DNA of 64,000 bases from Anoplolepis gracilipes (Eukaryota > Arthropoda > Insecta > Hymenoptera > Formicidae). The notes under the pieces were generated by a model. The model was given only the letters and a program-made list of their open reading frames with translations, was not told the DNA's origin and did not search any database. The stretch spans positions 13,655,001-13,719,000 of the forward strand of contig NC_132972.1 of assembly GCF_047496725.1 (NCBI RefSeq), in the 5' to 3' direction. Positions 1 to 11,210 of the stretch are shown in pieces. The position numbers were made by a program, and so were the translations under genes. Within the stretch, counting starts at the first letter, position 1; every line of letters begins with the position of its first letter.

Positions 1-240
1 GGCAACATCCGAACGTTAATACGTGAACTTACTGCGGCAGGTCAGTGGCCTCGTTGTTGGAGATTCTCCTGTCTAATGGTCATTCTAAAATTACTGTTAG
101 TTACACAAATTCCAAAATGGTCCTCTAAAACTCTCGCTACACGTTAAGTCAGACCTTGTACGACAAAGAGCGTCGTACTCAAATGCCAAGTCGTTATACG
201 AACGTGACTTTTCCATATTTACAATGCATCAAAAACTCGC
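1..240. other. Mixed-composition window edge with a short open frame
   Basis: This stretch is less A+T-rich than what follows. Plus frame 1 is open from the first base to a TAA at 145-147, about 48 codons, and has no start codon because the window cuts it. Its first codons read G-N-I-R-T-L-I-R-E-L-T-A-A-G. The LIREL-AAG pattern faintly recalls the Gag region of Ty1/copia retrotransposons, but the rest of the frame does not continue the resemblance. A donor-like CAG/GTCAGT lies at 38-46, so the end of an exon is an alternative. The minus strand is also open for about 39 codons. No function can be assigned. Confidence 0.15.
158..178. repeat. Small perfect inverted repeat
   Basis: GTACGAC at 158-164 and GTCGTAC at 172-178 are exact reverse complements around a 7-base spacer. 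The bases just outside the arms do not pair, so the stem is only 7 bp. It could be chance. Confidence 0.5.
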
Positions 241-1140
241 TTTAAAGTATAATAATCTATGTCAAATTTTTATACTCTCCTGTTGTCTTAATTTAAATTC
301 AGATTTAAGTATTATTTTCAATATTGAAGATTAAGCAGTCTAAAAGACGAATCAAGTTGCAAACTGATAATAAAACTTTGTCATAATTTTAAGTAAGTTT
401 TAATAGAATTTAATAGAACAATTAATTTAATATAGTTTTATTTTAAAACTTATACTTATCAAAATACTTAATATAACCACTGTCGCATTAAATGTTTAAT
501 ATATTGAAATAATAATATAAAATTGTTTTGTAGAGACTTTGCCCTAGTAATTTTAATGTCTTTACTAATTTAGTTATTTCGTTCCATTTTCTTGTTTATT
601 ATAAAAATTTATTCAATATTTGAATTATATCTTTTTAAAGTTATGTAACTAAAAATACAAAGTTATTGATTTTAAGTCTATGAACTTGTTAAATGTATAC
701 TTGAAGTCAACTTTCAACAAAAGCTCAGTAATCATTTTTATTTATAACTTATTGATTGATAGGATAATCTTTCTACTATATAATATTTATAATTAATAAT
801 TTTAATTTAATTAATTAATGATCTTTTTGTGTCAACAAAAAAAGAGGAACAAAATTATTTGTAATTTAATTTTAATTTTCTAAAGAGATGTTATTACAAG
901 ATAATATAAATATAGTAAGTTGTAATCTGTTTACATAAAAATCAGTTCTAATCTATATTTACTTTCAAATTAATTAAAATCTCTAAGCCTCAATTAATTT
1001 AATTCAAATTTCGTGCAAAACAAATTTCAAAATAAACTATATAATCCTAATTTGCAAATAGCATTCTACTTTTTAAAAAATCTGAATATTTTTCATACAC
1101 CGTTAATAACAAAAATTTTACTATTCGGACTTTCCGTTTA
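241..1140. other. A+T-rich non-coding stretch
   Basis: Strongly A+T-rich, with many stops in all frames. There are TTAA/AATT-type palindromic words around 790-820. I see no gene, RNA or repeat family. Confidence 0.7.
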
Positions 1141-1700
1141 AAAGCATTATTACATTGAATAAAAATTCATTGAACGAATAGAATTTGAAGACGTACCTGT
1201 GCGGAAAAATGGCGTGTAAGCCCTTTTACCGTAAAAAGCTCCCGCGTAAATACGTGGCCGAAACAGCGGCGACATCGATCGAGGAGCTACTTTCACCAAG
1301 GGTGAATGCCTTTCGACTTTATCCTCGCCTTCATCCGCCTTCGCGAGCCTTGGGCAAGAAAGAGAGGAAAGAAAGATAGAGAGAAAGAGATAAACGCGCG
1401 AAATACGTCACGTCTCACTTCGTTCTCGAAGTCACTCGCACGATAACGGCGCTCGGACGGAACCTGTTGCTCTTTACGTTTCTCGATCGTTGAACGACGT
1501 TCATTTTTCTACGTGACCAGCCACAATCGAGTCGTTAACAATAGTGCATTAACCGGCTGCCCCGATTACAGTACCCGGTCGCGAAGGAAGAGAGCTATAA
1601 ATCCGAGATACAACGCTCGATTGACGATTTCAACATCAATTCGATTATGACCAATTAATCCCGATGAACGACGATTTCAGTCGCGAGTTGCGAATCAATG
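1141..1700. other. CpG-rich island
   Basis: G+C and CpG rise sharply between about 1195 and 1700 compared with both flanks. A purine run lies at about 1355-1395. A 64-codon plus frame from 1185 opens on TTG and has no recognisable domain. The island could be a promoter or enhancer, but no TATA box or splice pair supports a gene. Confidence 0.5.
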
Positions 1701-2056
1701 GAATCATTATAAATGAAAACAATCTTTTCAGATATTATATTTCGATAGTAAGGATTTTTTGGTTTCACTAGTATATATCATACTGACGTGTGTTTCGACT
1801 TTAATCAATTTTCCGTTTCTGTCTAATTTTTGTTCTAAGAAAAGAAGCGAATCAGTCAAACTAAAGTTAAAATCTTAAATCACTTCCAATAACGGGTAAA
1901 AATCTCATTCTTATCTCACATTCTTCAAGTTGTCTCAATTATTTAAAAATCCCCTTCAAAGAGTATAACAATATAGAAATTATTACGATGCACATAATAT
2001 TTTATAAGTCGTTATTAGTTGAATTATTTACATTTACTATATAATAAAAAAAAATT

Positions 2057-2058
<2 letters not shown>

Positions 2059-2090
<32 letters not shown>
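2059..2090. repeat. (AC)16 microsatellite
   Basis: Sixteen uninterrupted AC units, read directly. They begin in GTAC and end before TCTATAAATA. Confidence 0.97.
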
Positions 2091-2093
<3 letters not shown>

Positions 2094-2159
2094 ATAAATA
2101 TATCTCGATTTTTAATTAGATATTTTATCTTGCGCGTAACTGTATTTATGTGTGCGTCT

Positions 2160-2164
<5 letters not shown>

Positions 2165-2191
<27 letters not shown>
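2165..2191. repeat. (TG)13 microsatellite
   Basis: Uninterrupted TG units, preceded by an imperfect TG-rich run from about 2147. This tract is the reverse complement of the AC tract 75 bases upstream. Confidence 0.95.
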
Positions 2192-2930
2192 TTTTGGGGA
2201 TACTTGTAAAACCTTATCTTTACGTTGTATCCTTGGATTACGGACTTCATCATCAAGTGCGTTTCGCATCGCCATTGTCGCACCGGTTGTCCGTCAAGGT
2301 ACGATTCCCTTATTAAGATATATCCGACGAGGTCTCTCTGATTTCAATCGACAAACCTTGCGCGGCACAATCTACTTTCGGGACTCGTTTTTAGGATGAC
2401 CCGTACTTGAGAAACCAACAGAAGATTTTTAATACCAAAATAATGAGAATAAACTGATCATTATAATTTAAATGTACAATTTTTTTATATTGCTTCGCAC
2501 TTTTCATAGCGTGATATAATATTTTCCAAAAAATTATTTATCTTGTTATGCTTTCTCATGATTAAATTATATACGTACATAAAAGTAATTTAATTTACAG
2601 ACATTTATACATTCTTTGTATAAACGTAATATAATATAATAGTAATTTTTTACAGAATATTATTTGATTTGATATTTCAAAGTAAAAATTTTGATAAACA
2701 TTTTTATGCAGCACAATTAAATTAAAATGCATTTTAGTGTATATCGTCTATGTATAATAATAAAATCAGCAGCGATGTTAATAGCGCAGGATGATGAAAA
2801 ATTAAATTAATTCTCAGAGCACTATATTAGGGAAATTTTATTAACGAATCGACAAAGAATAGTCATTATAAATTGGTCTGGAATATGTGATTGAACATGC
2901 TTGCAGTCGGTGCTTATACCAATAATTTGA

Positions 2931-3390
2931 TATAACGACATGCCCCTAACAACAATATTTCGCTTATCGTCCTTTTGTATAAAGAATTCGATATTCGACT
3001 TTAGTGATCGCTCATCGATTAAACGTGTTATACAATGGGATACGCGGAATGATTCGTCAGGTCATAAGCACTTTTCTCTGCCTCTCGCTTGGTCGAGAAC
3101 GAGGAAAGACGCGATAAGTAGAGAGAAGAAGAGGCACGTGGCGAAAAGAGAGGAGGCGCCTCCGACGTCCGGATCGGTTCGAGAGAGAGTCCTTGACTTT
3201 TGGAATGCGGACCATTGGGGCCCGGGCACATCCAGGTAGTCCAGTGAGGTTACACATGCGTGTGTATAATGCATACATGTCGCCATATTTGCACGGACGT
3301 GCGCGCGTTCTTGCCGGTATCTAAACCGACAAACCGAGATAAAAGGGTCGTAGCGTAATTACCATCTCTCTCTTTCTCCCTGCATCAGTT
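2931..3390. other. CpG-rich island with purine-rich core
   Basis: G+C-rich between about 3020 and 3360. It has a GA-rich stretch on the plus strand (about 3098-3190) followed by GGGGCCCGGGC at 3218-3228. Four overlapping frames on both strands stay open here, which is what CpG-rich DNA does by chance. None looks like a known protein. Confidence 0.5.
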
Positions 3391-3942
3391 AAAATTGAAC
3401 TTTCTTTAATTTCTATGACTGGATCTTTACATATAAGCGAATTAGAAACTACTGCTTTAAAAAAATAATTAAAATAAAAAAAAAACAAATTTATTTGTTA
3501 TTTAATATTTTTCTTTTTAAGAACGTTTGTGTTTAGGGCTTATTTATGGTTTGTGTAAAACAGAAATTGATAATTGTGGATTAAAAAAATTGTCACCATT
3601 TATTTATAAAAAAAAGGAGATATTTTAAGATGCATTTTGAATGATTCGCATATGCGTGAAAATAATCGTTATTTAAGATGAACTGCGTAGTTATACTTAC
3701 ATTTTCACAAATTAAAATTATATTTTTCTCTTACTAATTATATTTTATTTCTTGCTAAATGACACAGTTCTAGCTATAGAAAAGTAAAATGTACATAGGA
3801 TAAAAATAAATATCTAGAAAAAAATTCTCACTTACGTGTATTTATATGATTAAGATTAAAATAGATAAATTCCGATAATTAAATTATTGTTTACGTTTAT
3901 GCTTAAATAATTCAATAGATAAATTATAAAAAAAGGAATAAT

Positions 3943-3984
3943 AATTTTAGATAAATTGATAACAACAATTTTAGATAAACTGAT
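3943..3984. repeat. Short tandem duplication, 24-bp period
   Basis: AATTTTAGATAAAYTGAT occurs at 3943-3960 and again at 3967-3984 with one mismatch. Confidence 0.8.
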
Positions 3985-4707
3985 GATAATTTATTTCTGT
4001 CTGGGTTTGTAAATATACAGATGATTAATTTTTGTTTGACATCGTTTGATGCATCAAGTTAAATATATCTAATTATAAACCATCTAATGAAGATGTAGGA
4101 CTTGATAAGAATGTATACAATATCTTTTGTTAACTTCAAGCAAACGATTCGAGGTAAGGATTGATTATCGATATCAATTAAAAGTGCAATTACCTTTTCC
4201 AAACTCTAGCTAAATATACATTGGATTGAATATTTCAAAATTTTATATTGAATACAAAAAAATATATCCACAATTATATCATAAAAAATTCTCTCCATTT
4301 TCTTTTTTTTTCACTCTAAAGTTTCAATAAAAATTTCTAAACGCCTTTTTTTGGCATAATAGAAAATAAAAAGCAAAAAAATACAAAGAGAAAGGAAAAA
4401 GATAATTTTTTTGTAAACATAGAATTGCTTACATGCGATAATGTTTAAAATATTTATTACTCGTATATAGACGTGGAAATTTTTAATAATGTAATAAATA
4501 ATATAGTAAATGTGTCCGAAATGTATGTAGGTGTGGATCGATAATTACATATACCGTATAATTTTCTATTATTTATTAATAAAACTCATTTTCAGATTCT
4601 CTAATACGTATTTGCATATTCTATCTCATTTAAATTATAAATATATACACTTTGTTTGACTGTGTGTATTTCTCTCTTTGTCCTTTAATATATATTCATA
4701 AAGAAAG

Positions 4708-4712
<5 letters not shown>

Positions 4713-4764
<52 letters not shown>
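4713..4764. repeat. (AT)26 microsatellite
   Basis: A pure AT dinucleotide tract of about 52 bases, ending before CTTGAAATTTGC. Confidence 0.97.
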
Positions 4765-4766
<2 letters not shown>

Positions 4767-5400
4767 TGAAATTTGCATACTTCGATAAGTCGCTGAATTA
4801 TCAATTGGTAGATTATTTCGTGCGTTTCTTTTAACAATCACGCTGACATTGAAGTTTCTTGCATGTGGATTGAGATTCACATAGATTGTTACGTGAATGA
4901 AAGTCGCATTACTACGTACAATGAATCAGCTATTTTTGAATCTAGTATGCAGAATAGGCCAATAAATATCATTCAAGGTTTAGCATTTACTCTATATACT
5001 TAGAATGTAAAGCTCTCGTCCTGCTCTTATTTACGAAGTATATAGTATGACAAGCACTACAATAATATTAGAAAAAATTTAGAAACTTTTTTATTTACTA
5101 TCTGTATTATCTGTGCAATAATTAATTGATTAAGCATATTAGAAAAGTAATCTGTCTTATATTAATCTTTTGGATGAATATAGATAAATTTTATAGAATT
5201 AAGTTAATTATAGTTCTCTTTCTGATATTGTGATTATATTTGTAAATAGGAAAATATTTAATCAGAGAAGAATAATTAATCGCGATAATCTACATAATCT
5301 TTACGAGACGATATATATAAAATACTTTTCTGTCTACATAAACACACATGTAGACTAAATGCATTATAAAATCCTACCGTCTACATTGATCGATTTGTTC

Positions 5401-5839
5401 ATTTTTATCTCAGAAATTTTCCAAATTTAGATTGTCGATTTAGGCCACACCGTTTTAACATTTAACTCGACATAAGTCTTCCTAGGAATCGTTCTCTTCG
5501 CTGGGAAGAAACGTGCTGACGGAAATTTCAGATCGAGCCATTTTCGGAAACGCGGTGACAATTCGGTTTCGCGGACCCCGCCCTGCGATCTTCGAATCAG
5601 ACGCGAAATCCAACGGGCGTGCGAGACGCGAGACGCGAGGCCACCGATACTTCGCGACACCTCAAGGCCTAGTTTTGTCTCGGTCAAGTAGCCGAGCTTT
5701 TCGTCGAAACGTTGGCAATTTTTGCCAAGACCGCGACCACGTCATTGCGCGCTCTCGCACGCTACCCGTTCTGTATTCGCGCCCAACAAGTCGCGCGCAC
5801 GCATGTCCGTACGCACGCACGCACGCACGCATGTCCGTA

Positions 5840-5887
<48 letters not shown>

Positions 5888-6290
5888 CGTCCGCACGCAC
5901 GAAGGCGCGCGAGAGCGTGTGGACGCAGAGACACGCGCGAACGACCTTGCGTTTGCTTTGCATATATACGACATGGCTTTGAGCATGGTCACACGGAACA
6001 CAACCTTGGCGAGAGCATAAACGACCTGTGCGCTGCGAAAGAAGAGAAAGAGTAAGGAACGAGACGGGGAAGAAGAGGAGGAATGGAACGGGAGGGGATC
6101 GAAGGGGCGGAGGAGACTCGGGGCGCGGACTCACCACGTCACGCCACTTTCGGTTTTATCGTCGTATATCCGGTCACGGTGTGATTTCCTCGCTTCTCCG
6201 AGATCCTATTCTTCGCCAACTTATAATCCGCGCGCGTTCTCGTAATAAGCCAATCGCGCGATAATCAAACGACCCTGCTTGATATCCAAA
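5401..6290. other. Large CpG-rich island around an ACGC array
   Basis: Sharply G+C-rich from about 5500 to 6250, flanked by A+T-rich DNA. Frames of 180, 131, 102, 90, 86 and 79 codons overlap on both strands, all because the ACGC repeat has no stop in any frame. Outside the repeat the peptides look like random Arg/Ala-rich sequence. G-rich clusters occur at 6066-6123. A regulatory or promoter island is possible but unproven. Confidence 0.55.
5796..5900. repeat. Degenerate (ACGC)n array with ATGTCCGT interruptions
   Basis: Runs of ACGC are broken twice by the same octamer, ATGTCCGT (about 5803 and 5831), which gives a higher-order unit of about 28 bases. After that comes one long pure run to about 5888, then a GTCCGC variant. 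Confidence 0.93.
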
Positions 6291-7270
6291 TCATTTTTAC
6301 ACGCTAAATTCGTTTTAGAGATACATTACGGTAATTTTACGCAATTTTTCCTTTACGACCGACTATGCGATATGAATACCGCGATAATAGGCTGTACTTT
6401 AAGATATTGCGTAAGCTTACGCGCATGTGATGGATAATCTCTTAAAAATTTATTCTTAAGAATCTATGAATGTGATTACAACATAATGTATAGTGAATTT
6501 ATTTCGAATACGACAGAAAGTTAAAGTCACAAATTGACAAATTTTTTCTTCCGTGACGTTGAATATCATACTTTTTTTTATGTACAGTTTATTTATTCAA
6601 TTTATTTATACTTGTTTGAATAAAATCGTTTGAAAGCGTAAATTTATTTTAATCATTACAATATATGATCACACATACACACACAGTTGAAACTTGATAT
6701 AAAATTTCTAAAAAAGCATTGTAATATTTTTTATTGTTGTATTTTCTATTGACGTATTCTACTGTCTGCCATTATAACTAATTGTAAAAATATATATTAA
6801 TATAACATTACATAACATTACAATTTTATTTTTCACAAGTCATCTATGTCACATATGTCAACAATAATTATAGATTTCTATCTATTAGATAATATTATAA
6901 CGAGTATTGTAAATTATAAATAATATGTATTCAAGTCTGATTGATATATTAATCAAAGTAAAGTATCACTAATTTTGTATCTTTAAAATAATTTATTCAT
7001 ATATTCTTTCTAAATTACTTCACTTTTCAAAACTTTTATTACATAAATACAATTAAAATGACTATTATTATACAAAATTAATTTTTGATACTATTGAATC
7101 TCATAATATCATCTCTGGTTGAGAAAATCTTCAAATAAGTTTATCTATGAATAGATTTATAGATAGGTTTATAGATTTACCTATCGTTAAAAACTCATCG
7201 TTATGCTAACATCAGACATTAATTTGCATTTTTTTCTCAAAACCAATAAAGTTGAATTTAATTTTATTAT
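6291..7270. other. A+T-rich non-coding stretch
   Basis: A+T-rich with frequent stops. Near 7141-7185 there is a locally repetitive patch of TAGATTTATAGAT-type words. Nothing else is recognised. Confidence 0.7.
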
Positions 7271-7812
7271 ATCGTCGCCGATATTCTTAGACCTGACGAT
7301 TGCATGCGGCTAGTGCAGTTAGCCGGGCTAGTGCGAATTTGCCAAAATATGCAAGGCAAACGTCGTTCTCACTAATCAATATTACTCAAAGTCGACAAAC
7401 TGTCTGGCGGACGCGCCGGCGCGGCGTTGTTTTGATCGAAAACCGTGTTGTGAATCGCATGTCGCCATTACATCCGACCTTGCAAAAGCTCGATCGCGAC
7501 GAAAATCGGACCGCAACGTCGCGTTACGCATGTCACGAATCAGTGCGCGCGTAATTAATAAACGAGGCGTCGCGTGAGATTCTCTCAACCTCGGGATTTC
7601 TCGGTATCACGCGCGCGCGCGCGATTCGTGATGAATCAGCGCTCGGAATTTCGGCTAGGTCCGTGCGAGCGGACGTGCGGGTTGACCTTAACGAAACCGA
7701 AAGTGAGAATTTTAGCGCCTACCAAGGCTGCCCAAACGCAGCCACTCGGATAAACACACACGCGACAATCGTCATTGACATTCAACGCGCAACCACCGTG
7801 GACCCACCGTGG

Positions 7813-7925
7813 CGGAGAGGAAAAAAAAAAAAGAAAAAAAAAAGAGAGGAAACCTGCGGCGGTGGCGGAAAACGACGAAGAAGAAGAACGAGAGGAGGAA
7901 ACGGAGATGGAGAAGGAACGGCGGC
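7813..7925. repeat. Purine-rich low-complexity tract
   Basis: The plus strand is mostly A and G, including two A-runs at about 7821-7841 and GAAGAAGAA-type words. Pyrimidine interruptions fall near 7853-7860. Such tracts arise by slippage and can bias reading frames on both strands. Confidence 0.8.
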
Positions 7926-8352
7926 TGTGCCGGTGGTACATCCATTTCCTGACCTTGAAAAAAAAGAAGCTGCAAAATACCGATTGTTGTTCAGGATTAC
8001 TTGCAACTTTTTCGAAAAAGAAGAAGAATAAGATACGGTGGAGATGGTGGAGCAGGGGAAAAAGACGAAAGAGGACTGCACGCGGGCTCTGCCTTGTTTT
8101 TCGGGCGTCGGTGCACCGGCGCTCGCGAGAATAAGCATCGTAAAGATCGGAATTGCTTCTCGGAACGTTTCGACTCTCGCCAGATGAATCTCTTAAAATA
8201 TACCCGAAATTCCACGTCCCGCCAATATTTGCACGGACGAGGCGGCAGGATATATATCCGCGCGGGTTGCACCGCGCCTTTTAAACCCCCAAGCGTCTCG
8301 ACGACGCGGCGGTATGGGCCATGTGGACGCAGTTTTTATTGTTGCAAAGCGG

Positions 8353-8368
8353 CTCGATCCGGATCGAG
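8353..8368. repeat. Perfect 16-base palindrome
   Basis: CTCGATCC is followed directly by its reverse complement GGATCGAG with no spacer. It sits inside the CpG island. Confidence 0.9.
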
Positions 8369-8530
8369 GAAAAAAAGTCGCGCGCAGCGCGAGATCGAGA
8401 GATTTTTTTTGCCACGTTTCGAAGCAGGACTCTGTCAGTCGTTTTGGAATCGACACGATGAGATAGCTAATCACAAAAATAACATCGACAATCCGTGCTT
8501 GTTATTTCGACGAAAACCATTAATAGGATA

Positions 8531-10020
8531 ATAATTGGATTATAATGCACTTTAGATAAATTATTAGTTGTGCTTTGGGTTGTAAAATTTTCCAGTTCTT
8601 TACTTTGATACGGCTGACTCATCATGCATTATGATTGGAATGCATCGTTAAAATACTGCTACTTATTTAAAGTAATTTCAGAATTATCGAGTCATTCTCC
8701 TACAGAACACCCTTATTAAAAAAAAGAATATATTTTATTGTCAACATTATTTTATTTATTACCAATAATTATATATTTTATTTATTACCAACATTGCATG
8801 TCAATATTACATATTATGTTATATTCCATCAGCCTCTTAAAATTTAAAAATCTATTTAAAATATTTTAAAATTATTATTATTATTCATTGTTGCATCTAT
8901 TATGCTCAAAATAATAATAGTTTAAATCTGAAGCACGAAATTGATGAAATAAAAAATAAGGCCAATTCCAAAGATGAATAAAATTATGATTATATATTAG
9001 ATTATAGAATAAAAGAGCTAATTATATTGTTGTTGGATTAAAAGATATTGTTTTTTAACTTATTAGAAAACGTACAAAAACAGCCTTCAAGTAAGAAACT
9101 TTAACAAATCGATAAACAATATAATAATATTGCAATATATTTATTAAATAAAGTGGCATATGTTATCTTTATAATCCTTAAAATATAAATTAAGTAAATA
9201 TTTCATAAATATGCGCAGATATATTTTGATAAGAATGATGCAGCGTCTTTTGCATAACAGCGCACTCTCTGGTAGAGATTTGACAACGTAAATGCATATA
9301 TTACTGTCTTTCATACAGACAATGACAATCTCCTCATAGAGAACATATGTGTAGACAATTAGTACATTACCGGTAACTGCTTTAACAAACGTGTCAAGAG
9401 ATAGCGGTCGACTTTATACCAGAACAAAGACGAATAGACAACTGTCGCCAATGTAATAAATTTATGTCGCTTCGCGAAGCTGAAGACAAGGTTTATTACT
9501 TTGTACAATACTCGAATTACGCCATTAAGTTGAATGTCGTACAACTAAAAATCTGGGTTAATTAAATTTACAGGCTTATTGGCTCTTTATAAGTTCCACA
9601 ATCTTGTAGGGGAAGCAGAAAAAGAAACTCTAGTTAACTATATTTAATGTTAACTAAAACGCTTAAGTGATCTTCAAAATACCATAGTAGAATATGATCC
9701 TGAATATGATGATAAACTTTTTTTAATTTAATGTAATATTTCTAGATGCAGTAATTTATGATTTCAAACTCGTGACAATTAATAAAAAAAAACTACATTT
9801 AATAACTATACATTTATAGGTAAAGTAAGCGTTTTATAGCAGCAATTGTATGACGAAAATGTCAATCTTATCAAGTTTTGAAGTTATTTTCCTATCGTCA
9901 GAAAGAAATTAATATAATATTAAAAAATATCATGATGAAATCTATCTCATCAAATTGCAATTAAAATTCGATTATTACATGGTCCACCTTGTGCGCTCAT
10001 TATTTCGTGCTTTTAATATG
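8531..10020. other. A+T-rich stretch with a mixed patch
   Basis: A+T-rich throughout, except for a mixed patch at about 9240-9560. A 61-codon minus frame in that patch (9359-9544) opens on TTG and ends without a recognisable motif. A tandem duplication lies at 8749-8791 and a 12-base palindrome, GCTTCGCGAAGC, at 9469-9480. Confidence 0.6.
8749..8791. repeat. Short tandem duplication, 26-bp period
   Basis: ATTTTATTTATTACCAA occurs exactly at 8749-8765 and again at 8775-8791. Confidence 0.85.
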
Positions 10021-11210
10021 AAAGCAATGAATGAAAACTCGTCGGCCTATTTTCCCCGAACGACGGCGAGACGAGTAACACCCTCTGCTCCCCGTTTATA
10101 GCTTGAGAGTTCTCGAGTGAAAGTAGAACCTTCCTTCTCTAAGGTAAACTGGTGTTTGCTTGCTTGCAAACAGACGGAGAAACGGCATTACCAGGAAAGA
10201 AAAAAGAGTAGGGAAGATGGAAAGAGAGAAAGAAAGAGAGAGAAACGCTTGCCTTCTCCACGAGGAGATAAAGTAGTATGCCAAGACAGAGAAACGTCAT
10301 AAAGAGGAAGACGAGAGAGCTGAGGAGGAGAGAGTAGTTGCATACACCTGGTGTCCCACGGAATAACTATCATTATTTTTTTCCTTTATGAATTTCTTGA
10401 CTGACGTGGAGAATTGATTTTCTTTAAGAAGAGATGCATTTTATTGTAATCTTCAATTATTAATAACAAGTTAGAAGCTTTAGTTAAATTAAATTTCGGG
10501 AATGTAAATAAATAAGAACATTGTTTTATAATTATTTTCCAATAGAAAGGGAATGTGTGTTTTTTTTTTATATTTAATATGAGATTTATTAAAATATTTA
10601 TTACCGTGTAAAAATAACTGTCAAGTAAACTTCTCTTTTCGTTAGCCACTGAAAATTAGAAATGATGGGGGAAAATGACAGGTCATGCTATAGATCGATC
10701 CCGCTGATCGAACCCGAGACCACACGTTCACATGTCGTGAATTTGTGGCGGCTCGGGGCAGCCGTCCGCAAGCATGTACGGACGGATATATATGTATGCG
10801 AGCTACGTTTACGTGCAAACTGATCGTGGCGCACCTGCAGATCACACGACGACAGTGGCCATGATGAAGTTGCGGCTCGTTCGTCCGGTACGTTCTCGGA
10901 TGCTTGACGAGTTCCCAGGTGACCGGTTGCTCACTTTTCTCTCTCTCTCTCTCTCTCTCGGTGTTGGTGTAGGTAAAGGATACGCGCGCGCGCGATACTA
11001 ACGAAACCGCCTTGCGGCTAACTGTAGCTCTGAGCCTTGAACGAATGTCATGCTAGGCCCTTATTATCACCGCTCCTTGTTAAGGCCCTACCACGTGTAT
11101 GGGGCTAGCTAACTTGATAGTTGCGAGGTGTTTCACCCCAAGTTTCGAGGTCACTCATTCTGAAAATGTATTAGGGACAGAGAAAGATGATAAACGTAGG
11201 GTGCAAAGGG
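10021..11210. other. Two G+C-richer islands separated by A+T-rich DNA
   Basis: Islands lie at about 10030-10360 and 10670-11210, with an A+T-rich gap at 10370-10660. The first has a purine-rich run (about 10172-10250). The second has a CT microsatellite, a short CG run and a unique patch at 11000-11160 with stops in all frames, including a CACGTG E-box near 11091. That patch could be conserved regulatory DNA; no coding signal is visible. Confidence 0.5.
10939..10959. repeat. (CT)n microsatellite
   Basis: About ten CT units between CACTTTT and GGTGTTGG. Confidence 0.9.

Larger units (their letters stand above)
1701..2930. other. A+T-rich stretch with two complementary microsatellites
   Basis: Mostly A+T-rich, except for a mixed patch at about 2210-2420. 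It contains an AC tract and a GT tract that are complementary to one another. Frames of 126 codons (plus) and 83 codons (minus) run through these tracts and give Thr-His or Val-Cys repeats, so they are not credible genes. Confidence 0.65.
3391..5400. other. Long A+T-rich stretch
   Basis: About 2 kb of A+T-rich sequence with homopolymer runs. It holds a 24-bp tandem duplication near 3943 and a long AT dinucleotide repeat at 4713. No gene is seen. The 81- and 60-codon frames here are Tyr-Ile readings of the AT repeat. Confidence 0.7.
7271..8530. other. Large CpG-rich island with A/G-rich core
   Basis: G+C-rich and CpG-rich for about 1.2 kb. It has a short alternating CG run at about 7611-7623 and a strongly purine-skewed core at 7813-7925. 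Ten or more frames of 60-176 codons overlap on both strands, and their Lys/Glu/Arg, Phe/Ser or Pro/Arg richness follows the base skew. I see no domain, start context or splice pair that favours any of them. A perfect 16-base palindrome lies at 8353-8368. Confidence 0.5.

Noticed and set aside
5513..6137. Overlapping frames up to 180 codons on both strands
   Set aside because: They all read through the ACGC array, which lacks stops in every frame, and the rest is composition-driven.
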